Below, one piece after another: positions 29,348-36,915 of a stretch of DNA of 64,000 nt; positions within the stretch are counted from its first letter, which is position 1, and every line of letters begins with the position of its first letter. Location: positions 1-64,000 of the forward strand of contig NZ_PKEK01000007.1 in assembly GCF_002863225.1 (NCBI RefSeq), given 5' to 3'. Source of the stretch: Mycobacterium sp. (GTDB taxonomy: Bacteria > Actinomycetota > Actinomycetes > Mycobacteriales > Mycobacteriaceae). Made by a program: the position numbers and the translations under genes. The notes beneath the pieces were generated by a model that saw only the letters and a list, made by a program, of their open reading frames with translations, did not search any database and was not told the origin of the DNA.

Positions 29348-31081
29348 ATGAACGAGATCATTGTCAGCGGAAGTGATGCTTTGGCAACAACTATCGTCGT
29401 GGAACTCAAGAGCGCAGGCGCACAGGTCGTCGCGTTGGACGACACCGACGCCGGACAAATGGAGATCGGGCTAGAGCAGGCCGGCATCGCTGATGCCGCA
29501 GCCGTGGTCTGCGCCGGTGAGGACGACGCGGTCAATCTCGAAATCGCCCTATTGGCAAGAAAACTCAACGCAAACGTTCGTGTCGTGGCACGCCTGGCCA
29601 ACGACGTCCTGCGCGAGGCGATCAGCGCCGACAACGGCCCGGGCGCGATATTGAATGTCGCGGAGCTCACCGCGCCGTCCGTCGTCAAAGCGTGCCTGTC
29701 CGACGCCACTCACTCGTTCACCGTGGCAGGGGTCAACTTCGTGGTCGCTGGTAGCGAGGCACCCCGCGACACGACCCTGCACCAGCTATACGGCGAACTC
29801 ACGCCGGTCGCGTTGCTCCACGGGGAGCGCTCGCCGAGCCCCGGTGTCATGGAGGTGCGCCCGCCTAGAGATCAGCGGTTGCACGCCGGAGACTGGACAG
29901 CCGTCATCGGCACTGCCGACGAGGTTGCCGCCTTCGGCATCAAGGTGTCACCCGAAAATCTGACGCGGGCCCCTCGACGACCGCTGCATAGAGCCGCCGA
30001 CGGGATCAGGGCACTGCTCGACGAGTTCAATCCGGCGTTCTACCCGGTACTGGGCGCGGTGGTGCTGTTGATCATCGGATCTACCGTCGTGCTGCGATTC
30101 GGCCACAGTGACCCCCCGATGGGGTGGGTTGACGCACTGTATTTCACGGTCGAGACGATCAGCACGACCGGCTACGGCGACTTCGCCTTCGTCAACCAGC
30201 CGACATGGTTGCGCTTGTTCGCGATCATGCTGATGTTCGGCGGTGCGACCACCGTCGCGCTGCTGGTCGCCTTCGTGGCGGACGTCCTGCTTTCGCGACG
30301 CTTCAGCTTCACGGCCGCCGGACCCGGAATACGGCACCTGAATCAGCACGTCGTTGTCGCCGGGCTGAGCGCCCTGGGTGTCCGGGTGGTGAGCGATCTG
30401 ACGACCGCGGGCTACGACGTTGCCGTCATCGAGCGCGACGAGGACAACGCGTTACTGCCCGTCGCTCGCGCTCTGGACATTCCGGTGATCTTCGGCGATG
30501 CCACGCAAGCGCAGACTCTCAAGGCCGCCCGGGTAGACCGTGCCCGCGCACTTGCGGTGCTGACCCGCAACGACATGATCAACATCGAGACGGGGATAGT
30601 TGCCGCGCAGATCCTCGGCCGCCGCCTTGGACCGATGTACCGCAAGCCGCGAGTTCCACTGGTGCTGAGGGTGTTTGACAGATCGCTCGGGTTCGCGCTG
30701 GCACAACGATTCGGCTTCGTCAACACCCGTTCCACTGTCGAGCTCGCCGCACCGTGGTTCATCGGCGCCGCGATGGGGCTGCAGGTAGCCGGCACGTTCT
30801 CGGTCGGTCAACGCTCCTTCGTCGTCGGCGGAATGCGGGTGGCCCCGGGAAGCGAACTCGACGGGGCGCCCTTGTCGGCGCTGTCGTCGCAGACCCAGGT
30901 CCTGGCGAGGTCTCGGACCGGCGAACCGGTCGTGGTGCACCCCCGACGGGACAGCCGACTCACCGCCGGAGACCTCGTCCACCTCGTCGGCCCTTACCGA
31001 GAGCTGTTGAGCACCTTGCAGAAAGGCACGTCGCCCATCGCGATCAACGGCCGCGGGTTGCTGCCGGAGCGGCAGCCGTGA
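29348..31081 (+). CDS. Two-RCK potassium channel fusion protein
   Basis: 577 residues. An N-terminal TrkA-N/RCK domain (1-125) and RCK C-domain (to about 200) come first. A two-helix pore follows (TM1 about 231-251, TM2 about 288-312) with selectivity filter TTGYGD at 273-278. A second RCK domain (334-450) and another RCK C-domain complete the protein. The usual Kch plan is pore then RCK; here a second RCK set precedes the pore. The first RCK lacks a clean GxGxxG loop, so the two may not bind the same ligand. Probably a ligand-gated potassium channel. Start ATG at 29348; an earlier in-frame ATG at 29285 adds a basic, unrelated tail. Confidence 0.82.
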   Translation: MNEIIVSGSDALATTIVVELKSAGAQVVALDDTDAGQMEIGLEQAGIADAAAVVCAGEDDAVNLEIALLARKLNANVRVVARLANDVLREAISADNGPGAILNVAELTAPSVVKACLSDATHSFTVAGVNFVVAGSEAPRDTTLHQLYGELTPVALLHGERSPSPGVMEVRPPRDQRLHAGDWTAVIGTADEVAAFGIKVSPENLTRAPRRPLHRAADGIRALLDEFNPAFYPVLGAVVLLIIGSTVVLRFGHSDPPMGWVDALYFTVETISTTGYGDFAFVNQPTWLRLFAIMLMFGGATTVALLVAFVADVLLSRRFSFTAAGPGIRHLNQHVVVAGLSALGVRVVSDLTTAGYDVAVIERDEDNALLPVARALDIPVIFGDATQAQTLKAARVDRARALAVLTRNDMINIETGIVAAQILGRRLGPMYRKPRVPLVLRVFDRSLGFALAQRFGFVNTRSTVELAAPWFIGAAMGLQVAGTFSVGQRSFVVGGMRVAPGSELDGAPLSALSSQTQVLARSRTGEPVVVHPRRDSRLTAGDLVHLVGPYRELLSTLQKGTSPIAINGRGLLPERQP

Positions 31082-31102
31082 CCCGAGCCGGCAAAATTCG
31101 TT

Positions 31103-31135
31103 CTTACGAGAATTCCCGAAGCAGCGTCTCGTAAG
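31103..31135. terminator. Inverted repeat between convergent channel and J-domain genes
   Basis: CTTACGAG (31103-31110) pairs with CTCGTAAG (31128-31135) around a 17-base loop. It lies just past the channel stop and over the 3' end of the convergent gene. It may form a bidirectional terminator hairpin, but no T-run follows. Confidence 0.3.
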
Positions 31136-31610
31136 CCGCATTGCCACGTGCGAAAGTCACCGCGTCTCCGCCTTGGTCGGGATGATGACGAGATGCGTAG
31201 GCGCGCCAGCGTCGGCGAAGCTCGGCCCGCGAGTAGGGCTCGGTCAGTCCGAGGACGAGACGCGGATCGTCAGGAGGGGCCGGCAAGGCTTTGACCGACC
31301 CGCTGCCACCGGTTGACGCTCCGGCGTTACGGCTTGAGGCAGACCCCCCGACTTTGTGTTTGTGCGGGACCTTCTTCGCGGCAGCCTTCTTCGGGGCGGC
31401 CTGCTTGGCGGCAGCCTTCTTCGGGGCGGCCTTCTTGACCGGGGCCTTCTTCGCGGCAACCTTCTTGGCAGGAGCCTTCTTCGCGGCAGCCTTCTTGGCA
31501 GGAGCCTTCTTCGCCGGAGCCTTTTTGGCGGCAGCTTTTTTCGCCGGAGCCTTCTTCGCGGCAACCCTCTTGGCGGGCGAGGAGTTCTTGAGGCTCGAGA
31601 GCTCTCCCAT
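31104..31610 (-). CDS. Lysine/alanine-repeat (histone H1-like) protein with C-terminal J domain
   Basis: 168 residues. Residues 12-83 are about fourteen copies of a five-residue repeat of the form xAxKK/APAKK, as in bacterial H1-like and HupB tails that coat DNA. A Ser/Gly linker (88-106) leads to a C-terminal DnaJ-like domain (115-168) with the HPD tripeptide at 143-145, the DnaK-activating motif. The combination is unusual. The ATG at 31610 is chosen; an in-frame ATG at 31691 would add 27 residues and cannot be excluded. Codon use of the repeat is strongly biased to AAG and GCC. It may recruit DnaK to DNA or nucleoid proteins (inference). Confidence 0.78.
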   Translation of the reverse strand: MGELSSLKNSSPAKRVAAKKAPAKKAAAKKAPAKKAPAKKAAAKKAPAKKVAAKKAPVKKAAPKKAAAKQAAPKKAAAKKVPHKHKVGGSASSRNAGASTGGSGSVKALPAPPDDPRLVLGLTEPYSRAELRRRWRAYASRHHPDQGGDAVTFARGNAAYETLLREFS

Positions 31611-31879
31611 GTGGTCCGGCCTTCCGTCATCGGCAAAGCTCAAGTGTGCGAACAGAACAGCTCCGCTGCGGTCGGTGGCCAATGAACTCATCAGAAATGC
31701 GGTCAAGGAATGCGCTGCGTAGGTGCCGGTGCCAATGGTACTGATCGGAGTCAGCCGCTGAATTCTGTCAATGTCGGTACGCCGCGTAATCTGCCGACTC
31801 GGCCCAACAAGTCCGCTGCCAGGAGTTTGGTAGGTGTCGCTGCTGGCACTGGCCTCAACCCTGGCGCACACTGGCACTC

Positions 31880-32122
31880 ATGCGGATGGCCGATGCTGAC
31901 AATCTCATCGCGATCGTCTGCTTCAATGCCGCCCAGTCCGCCGGCGAACCCGTTACCAAGAAGCTCGCACGACGGGTGATCGACGATCTGCTGACCCACC
32001 GAAGCGAGTGCGACTGCGGGCACTGCGAGGCGGCGGCGATCGCGCGGATCGGCGACGTATGCATCATCGCGGCAAGCTGGCAACGAGTTGTGGCGGCGGT
32101 ACCACGTCGCGCGGCGCGCTGA
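31880..32122 (+). CDS. Small cysteine-motif hypothetical protein
   Basis: 80 residues. A helical start (DNLIAIVCFNAAQSAGE, KKLARRVIDDLL) leads to CDCGHC at about 44-49, a possible metal-binding knuckle, followed by a C-terminal strand with one more cysteine. Third-position GC is high (about 80%), which supports real coding. An ATG at 31886 is an equal alternative start. It converges on the DUF1275 gene with a 23 bp gap. Family not recognised. Confidence 0.55.
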   Translation: MRMADADNLIAIVCFNAAQSAGEPVTKKLARRVIDDLLTHRSECDCGHCEAAAIARIGDVCIIAASWQRVVAAVPRRAAR

Positions 32123-32145
32123 TACCTCTGTTTGGTCGCCGGGAG

Positions 32146-32907
32146 CTATGCCTTTACAGGTTCCCGGCGTGCGCCGAGGCCGACAACACTGCGACCGACC
32201 TCAACCCATAGAACGCTGGCGGCGGCCAAGGCGACGCAAAACATCGCTGGAGCGATCAATGCGTACCCGCCCCAGCGAGATCCAGCTACCAGTCCTGCCG
32301 CACCGCCGATCAAAAACAGCAGTAGCGTGAGTGCCAATGTCGAGGCCTTCCACGGATCGATCTTTCGTATCCGGCTGCGTCCGATCATCAGGCCCAGATC
32401 CGTGACAGTTCCAGTGAAATGGGTGGTGCGTACCGCCATTTCACGGAAGCTGGATGTAAGGCCGTTCTGCAGCCCGAGCGCCGAGGCGGCGAACAGTGCC
32501 TGAACCGCTTGAGTTTCGACACTGGTGCCTTCGAGTATGTCCCGGACGAATGTGTCCTCAACTGCGGCCGTCGCCATGAGCAGCAAGACAGCTTCGCCCA
32601 CCAACACGGCCGCAGGCCGGATTCCCGCCATGATGGGCTCGGCGGGCAGAACCACGCCGGCCGTCAGGGCTCCCATGAAAAAACCGGTCAGCACGGCCAA
32701 CAGCACGTGCCCTTCGTAAAGCCAGGGATTGGCGGTCTTCATCCCGAGCTGGGTGGTGACCGCGGTTAGATTGCCGACCGGCAGCGCGAATATGAGCAAT
32801 GCGACGGCATTTACCCATCCCGCGGTCAGCGCCAGCACTGTGCTCGCGCCGAGAACGATCCCGCGGGCCGGCTCCCGCCGATCGGTACTGTCGTTAATCG
32901 GTTGCAT
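32146..32907 (-). CDS. DUF1275 (YoaK-type) membrane protein
   Basis: A 253-residue protein with about six membrane helices. The family motif around 145-168 (GLQNGLTSSF..., RTTHFTGTVTDLG) is well preserved. Function of the family is not established. An ATG at 32907 starts it. Upstream lies a long gene-poor stretch. Confidence 0.87.
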   Translation of the reverse strand: MQPINDSTDRREPARGIVLGASTVLALTAGWVNAVALLIFALPVGNLTAVTTQLGMKTANPWLYEGHVLLAVLTGFFMGALTAGVVLPAEPIMAGIRPAAVLVGEAVLLLMATAAVEDTFVRDILEGTSVETQAVQALFAASALGLQNGLTSSFREMAVRTTHFTGTVTDLGLMIGRSRIRKIDPWKASTLALTLLLFLIGGAAGLVAGSRWGGYALIAPAMFCVALAAASVLWVEVGRSVVGLGARREPVKA

Positions 32908-33290
32908 GCGTGTCAGTTTCGCCTTCAGTGAGTAGTCCTGAGCCTAATGACCGCGGTGCTGGACGGCACGGCGGATTTCGCGTTGCTCGGCCGGTCGGCG
33001 GCCTCGCCGCTGCACTGACGACGGGCACCATCCCTGCTCAACCGGCTGATTGCGCGTCGCCCGGCACGACATATGCATTTTCGATGAGTGCGAAAGATCG
33101 GTTCGGCTTCCAGGCTGAGCGACCGGTTCACTCGAGCGATACGGCGGTGACATTTACCCCGTTGCTCCTGCGATCGGCGAGAGCGGCCGCTCCGTAGAAT
33201 CCGCCGAGCCGGTGGGCAGGATCCCGTGCTGTGTTTGTGCGGAAGACCGGTGGCTTGATCCAACGAGCCGGGCCAAGCTCCTGAGCAATC
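32908..33290. other. Gene-poor stretch with no supported gene
   Basis: I see no convincing coding frame here. A 23-codon frame at 32947 and several short frames lack ribosome sites or family resemblance. Together with 33522-34102 it forms an ~1.2 kb interval with only one candidate small gene, unusual in this compact genome. Decayed gene remnants are likely. Confidence 0.4.
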
Positions 33291-33320
33291 TTGACCGCGA
33301 CCACGGCGAAGTTTTACTTT
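33291..33320 (+). promoter_or_regulatory. Candidate promoter (TTGACC, 18 bp, TACTTT)
   Basis: TTGACC at 33291-33296 and TACTTT at 33315-33320 are separated by 18 bp, close to the housekeeping consensus. Predicted start of transcription is near 33327, just ahead of the palindrome at 33332 and a 51-codon frame at 33366. Confidence 0.45.
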
Positions 33321-33331
33321 CACATTCGATG

Positions 33332-33345
33332 TTACTCGAGAGTAA
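33332..33345. promoter_or_regulatory. Perfect hyphenated palindrome TTACTC-GA-GAGTAA; candidate operator
   Basis: The two 6-base arms are exact complements around a 2-base centre, and the site lies 11 bp downstream of the candidate -10 box. Its form is typical of TetR- or GntR-family operators. No regulator of those families is encoded next to it; the nearest TetR gene is at 41 kb. Confidence 0.5.
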
Positions 33346-33365
33346 GACGCTGGAGGATAGGTCTC

Positions 33366-33521
33366 ATGCCGAGTGATCAGGTGGCCATCACCATGCTCAG
33401 TGATTTCCGGCCCAAGGATGGATTGGTCACCTTGACGCAGGGCACTGAACTGTCCGTGGACAGCACGACCGCAGCCGGGCTCGTCCTGTACGGAGTTGCT
33501 GCCCGGCGCTCTACCCGCTAA
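33366..33521 (+). CDS. Possible 51-residue protein behind an operator-controlled promoter
   Basis: The frame starts MPSDQVAITM and ends at a TAA. It has GGAGG 9 bases upstream, a near-consensus promoter and a palindromic operator further up. Third-position GC (~72%) is only moderately coding-like. No family recognised. It could be a small protein or the surviving 5' end of a decayed gene. Confidence 0.33.
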   Translation: MPSDQVAITMLSDFRPKDGLVTLTQGTELSVDSTTAAGLVLYGVAARRSTR

Positions 33522-34102
33522 ATAGCCTGCGCACGGCGTCGAGTTGAAGGGCGCCGCCCCCAGCGCCTTCGTCACACCGGGCAACTCGCCACTGGCCGAG
33601 CCACTTTCGCGGCGGCGGCGGAATGCGGCGCCGCCGAGGGTTCTGGGCCGGCCCTCGTCGCAGCATCCACTTCAGCACCCGGACCGTCGGCCAGATGACG
33701 TTGCCGACTGCGCAGCCGCCACGCCGCAGGCTCGGCCCGGTGGCAACTGAGACTTTCCCCAGTTGCAATTCAGTCGTGGAGGCCGATTAGACCGCTTGCA
33801 ACGGAGAGGCCCGAAGAGCGCGAAAGCAGTCAAGCCAGCGTTTGACAGGACTGCGATATCCGGGTTATGTGAGAAGTGCTGAAATACGCAGCCGGCTTGG
33901 GGCCGGTGCCGCCGCCCATGGGTCCGCGGCATCGCAATGGCATCGTCATCCGCCCAGACGACACTCGGATTCGTCGGCCTGGAAGTCCCCCAATGCCACC
34001 TCGCCACATCGTCCATCGTGAATCTGCGTACTTCGCGGCGTTGGCGCCCGAACAGCGCACCAACGTTTCTCGCGCCACTACGAACGCCGCCCGTTGGTCG
34101 TT
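33522..34102. other. Gene-poor stretch with no supported gene
   Basis: About 580 bp with no frame showing family resemblance or a plausible ribosome site. The segment before the CRP gene (33780-34100) must contain that gene's promoter, but I could not pick a convincing -35/-10 pair. No tRNA-like cloverleaf was found. Confidence 0.4.
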
Positions 34103-34915
34103 ATGACCGCCGAATACGCAGCGGCACAACTTGATACAGTCCATCGGCAGTTGCCCACTGCAGCGACAGCGGCAGTGGCCAGGGCCGCAATTTTTCAGAC
34201 CGTCGAACCCACCGCGGTCGCCGCGCTGATGACACACCTTCAGTCCAGGCTCTATGCGCGCCGACATCAGATCTACACCGAGGGCGAAGCCGGCGACACC
34301 CTGTACATCGTCACCTCCGGCAAGGTGAAACTCGGTAAGCGCTCCCCCGATGGTCGCAGTCACCTCTTGGCGGTGGTGGGGCCATCAGAAATGTTCGGAG
34401 AACTCTCGATCTTCGACCCCGGCCCGCGTACCGCGACCGCAACCGCGCTCACCGACGTCGCCGCGGTCACGGTAGAGCGCGACGTGTTTCGGGCATGGGT
34501 CGCCGATCGTCCCGAGATCGCCGAACGTCTACTGCGGGTACTGGCCCGGCGATTGCGCCGCACTGACAACGACCTGTCCGATCTCATCTTCACCGACGTC
34601 GGGGCTCGGGTCGCCAAACACCTGCTACGGCTGGCTCAACGGTTCGCCGTGCAGGAAGACGGCGCGATGCGTCTGACCCACAACATGACTCAAGAGGAAA
34701 TCGCGCAGCTCATCGGAACGTCCCGCGAGTCGATCAACAAGGCGCTGGCCGACTTCACCCAACAGGGCTGGATTCGAGTGCACGGTCACAGCATTTTGAT
34801 CACCGATTCCCAAGCGCTCGTAAGATGCGCCCACGCAGGTTCACCGGGCCCTGACAGTCCCGCCCACACCAACGGTGACGGTGGCCGCGCTGAAGCCGAA
34901 GCGGCACCGCGATGA
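34103..34915 (+). CDS. CRP/FNR-family regulator, paralogue of mycobacterial Crp
   Basis: 270 residues, about 45 longer than the Crp (Rv3676) I recall, with extensions at both ends. The cyclic-nucleotide domain (about 29-145) has the phosphate-binding cassette [13 protein letters not shown] (98-110), keeping Glu100, Arg109 and Thr110; Ala111 follows where Ser is common. The winged HTH has its recognition helix near 206-217 ([12 protein letters not shown]), nearly identical to Crp, so it may bind similar sites. Start ATG at 34103; a TTG lies 3 codons upstream. The last base pairs overlap the sigma factor start (ATGA). Confidence 0.87.
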   Translation: MTAEYAAAQLDTVHRQLPTAATAAVARAAIFQTVEPTAVAALMTHLQSRLYARRHQIYTEGEAGDTLYIVTSGKVKLGKRSPDGRSHLLAVVGPSEMFGELSIFDPGPRTATATALTDVAAVTVERDVFRAWVADRPEIAERLLRVLARRLRRTDNDLSDLIFTDVGARVAKHLLRLAQRFAVQEDGAMRLTHNMTQEEIAQLIGTSRESINKALADFTQQGWIRVHGHSILITDSQALVRCAHAGSPGPDSPAHTNGDGGRAEAEAAPR

Positions 34916-35523
34916 ACCGTCGACGGCCACGCCGCCGCCTTCAGTGGCTGGCGCCCCGGGAGCCACCGCTGCCGGCAGTGAGCGAACCCGGTTGTGCACC
35001 AACCCATGCCGAAGCACTACTCGCCGCACTCGGCACGGGAGACGTCAACGCGTTTGCAGAGCTGTATGACCACACGCGCGCACGCCTGTATGGCGTCGCG
35101 CTCAGGGTGCTGCGAGAACCAGCGTCAGCGACCGAGGCAACGCAGGAGGCCTACGCGCAGATCTGGGCCACCGCTGGTTCTTTCGATCCCGCTGAATGTT
35201 CTGCCGAGGCGTGGTTGACGACGCTGATTCATCATGTTTCCGTGGAATGGGTCCGCGCCGAACCATGCCGCGCAGCCCGGATATTGGGTTGTAGCAACGG
35301 CAACCGCGTCGGTGGCTGCCAGTACGTCCTCGACGGGGTACGCCACCACATGGTGAGCGCGGAGAGCGACGCACTGAACGACTGGCAGCGCGAAACGATC
35401 GCACTGGCCTACTACGGTGCGATGACCCGTCAGCAGGTTGCCGAGTTCCTTGATGTGCCGTTGTCGACCGTGACATCACGTATCCGGACCGGATTGACTC
35501 GACTGGCGCAATCGTCGGACTGA
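34912..35523 (+). CDS. ECF sigma factor, SigK-like
   Basis: 203 residues. Region sigma2 is at about 47-116 ([14 protein letters not shown]..., ending AWLTTLIHH) and sigma4 at about 153-199 ([16 protein letters not shown]..., [10 protein letters not shown]). The sequence is closest to SigK-type ECF factors. The N-terminal ~35 residues are basic and proline-rich, outside the usual domain; a later start is possible. Translation is coupled to the CRP paralogue by an ATGA overlap. No anti-sigma (RskA-like) gene follows, so control may be transcriptional through the CRP protein. Confidence 0.83.
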   Translation: MNRRRPRRRLQWLAPREPPLPAVSEPGCAPTHAEALLAALGTGDVNAFAELYDHTRARLYGVALRVLREPASATEATQEAYAQIWATAGSFDPAECSAEAWLTTLIHHVSVEWVRAEPCRAARILGCSNGNRVGGCQYVLDGVRHHMVSAESDALNDWQRETIALAYYGAMTRQQVAEFLDVPLSTVTSRIRTGLTRLAQSSD

Positions 35524-35535
35524 TCGGCCGGGGCA

Positions 35536-35600
35536 TGACCGCGCTCTTGTACGCTCAGCCCCGTCTGGAACACGTTGTTGTTCAACTCATCACGCGGTCA
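35536..35600. repeat. Outer inverted repeat TGACCGCG/CGCGGTCA
   Basis: TGACCGCG at 35536-35543 is the exact complement of CGCGGTCA at 35593-35600. It encloses 49 bases, next to the tighter palindrome at 35600-35616. Together they fill the gap between convergent genes. Confidence 0.4.
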
Positions 35601-35616
35601 CGGCATGACATGCCGT
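35600..35616. terminator. 8 bp-arm palindrome ACGGCATG-A-CATGCCGT, possible bidirectional terminator
   Basis: Perfect inverted repeat in the gap between the sigma factor gene and the convergent GlsB-like pseudogene. As RNA it can form a 6-7 bp stem with a 3-5 base loop. No T-run follows, as is common for mycobacterial terminators. An operator role is also possible. Confidence 0.42.
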
Positions 35617-35623
35617 CAAGCGT

Positions 35624-35906
35624 CTAGCGGAGTCGTGCGGTTCCAGCGCGGCGGCCGGTGACACCGACGTAGATCGCGATCAGAATGACGGCGACGACGA
35701 CGCCGACCAGAAACGGGACGACCGCCCAGCCGCCGTCGGCACCGCGGTAGCCGAATTTATATGTCAGCCACGACCCGACGAAGGAGCCCACTACGCCCAG
35801 TGCGATGGTCATGACGATGCCGATATTCTGCTTTCCGGGCAGGATGAGCCGAGCCAGCGCCGATGATGAGGCCGACCACGATAGCGGTGAAGATGGTGGT
35901 GATCAT
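35624..35906 (-). pseudogene. Frameshifted GlsB/YeaQ/YmgE-family stress membrane protein
   Basis: Read from the ATG at 35906 (AGGAA 6 bases upstream) the protein begins MITTIFTAIVVGLIIGA, the normal first helix of this small transglycosylase-associated family. It then leaves the frame near 35856. The rest (from about 35853, GKQNIGIVMTIALG in the second frame) continues normally through two further helices. The break fits loss of 2 bases in GGCGCTGGCTCGG. It is either a real frameshift or a sequencing error. The start overlaps the STAS gene stop (ATGA). The intact protein would be ~90 residues. Confidence 0.78.
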
Positions 35907-36439
35907 TGCTGTTCCTTTGTTTGGTGTGCATTGCGGGCGCCTAAGAGGCAAGAGCTACCAAGGGTTTCCGTTACCGATCCGTTGCGACTCAGCAGGGGTT
36001 TTCGGGGCCTGGCCTGCATGAGTGTGAGTTGGGCGAAGTACGCCATCGCCCCGGGCACCGAACTGGCGATGGGCAGGGCGTTTCGTCGTTGGCTGTACCT
36101 CAGCACTCGCTGGACGACCTCGCCGGCAACCAGCACCCACGGTAGATCGGTCTGACGGCAGGCGTTCTCTGTGCCGGATAGTAACGAAACCGACTGCACC
36201 GCAAAGAAGCTCACGCGGCTGAGATCCAAGAGTATCGGATTGCCCAACAACACCGACCGAGCGATGAAGGCACTGACGCCCTCACTGTTGCTGATGTCGA
36301 TTTCACCGCTGATGGTGACCACCGTGACCGTTCGGCTGACTCGGGCCGACGCCTGGACGTCGTCGTGGTCGATCGCGGGGATTTCACCAGGGCGTACGGG
36401 ACCGCCTTCGAGCGTGGCGGATCCTTTCTCGATGTTCAC
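35903..36439 (-). CDS. STAS-domain protein (anti-sigma antagonist-like) lacking the phospho-serine
   Basis: 178 residues from GTG 36439; an ATG at 36556 would add 39 residues of unlikely composition. The STAS domain covers about 35-140 (VTVVTISGEIDIS..., PILLDLSRVSFF). In anti-anti-sigma factors the next residues are DSxG with a phosphorylated serine; here they read AVQS, so the switch serine is Val81. It may bind partners constitutively or sense something else. Coupled to the GlsB-family gene downstream by an ATGA overlap. Confidence 0.72.
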   Translation of the reverse strand: MNIEKGSATLEGGPVRPGEIPAIDHDDVQASARVSRTVTVVTISGEIDISNSEGVSAFIARSVLLGNPILLDLSRVSFFAVQSVSLLSGTENACRQTDLPWVLVAGEVVQRVLRYSQRRNALPIASSVPGAMAYFAQLTLMQARPRKPLLSRNGSVTETLGSSCLLGARNAHQTKEQQ

Positions 36440-36915
36440 GGCCTGAAATCGCGAAGATCGTTGCGACGCAGCAATTTCGAGCCTGTCGCAGCACGCAGTG
36501 CTGGTCCAGCGGGGCGGGAATTGCAGGAAGACGGCGTTGACATGCGCAGGGGCCATTCGATGTCACGAGAACCAGGTCAGAATCTGGGCGGTGTCGGAAA
36601 GCAATCTGTGCCGCGTACCAAGATGTGGGTGACGGCACCGACCCCAGGCCGGCTGCATGTTCAACTGCCTCAAGGAAACGCTCCTACCGGCCGGTTGTCA
36701 AACGCTGGCACGAGGTCGGTGGACACGGGTATCGGGTCGCGTCCTGAGGCGCCGCGTTCGGGCGACAACGCGGCAGTGTGTCGTCGACGACCCGATGCCG
36801 AAACGATGCAGCTGCACGCTCGCCGCGTGAAATGGCGGGCGTCGGGTACTTACCCAGTGTTTCCAGTCCACGCTCAGGTAGGGCGTAGCTCACGCGAGGC
36901 GGAGAGGAGTCGTTC
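36440..36915. other. Divergent intergenic region without a supported gene
   Basis: About 476 bp between the STAS gene and the NAD-binding oxidoreductase gene. Frames crossing it have atypical composition (Arg/Ser/Gln-rich) and no family resemblance. I looked for GGTTT/GGGTA (SigF-type) boxes because of the stress-gene context and found no pair at proper spacing. Confidence 0.4.

Noticed and set aside
31370..31570. Short repeated DNA units resembling a CRISPR or minisatellite array
   Set aside because: The units are the codons of the lysine/alanine repeats of the J-domain protein; they stay in frame and have no spacers.
32925..33584. 219-codon minus-strand frame in the gene-poor gap
   Set aside because: Low-complexity Arg/Ser-rich translation, no ribosome site and no family resemblance.
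34094..34102. TTG start three codons before the CRP ATG
   Set aside because: No ribosome site supports it, and ATG at 34103 is the more likely start; the difference is three residues.
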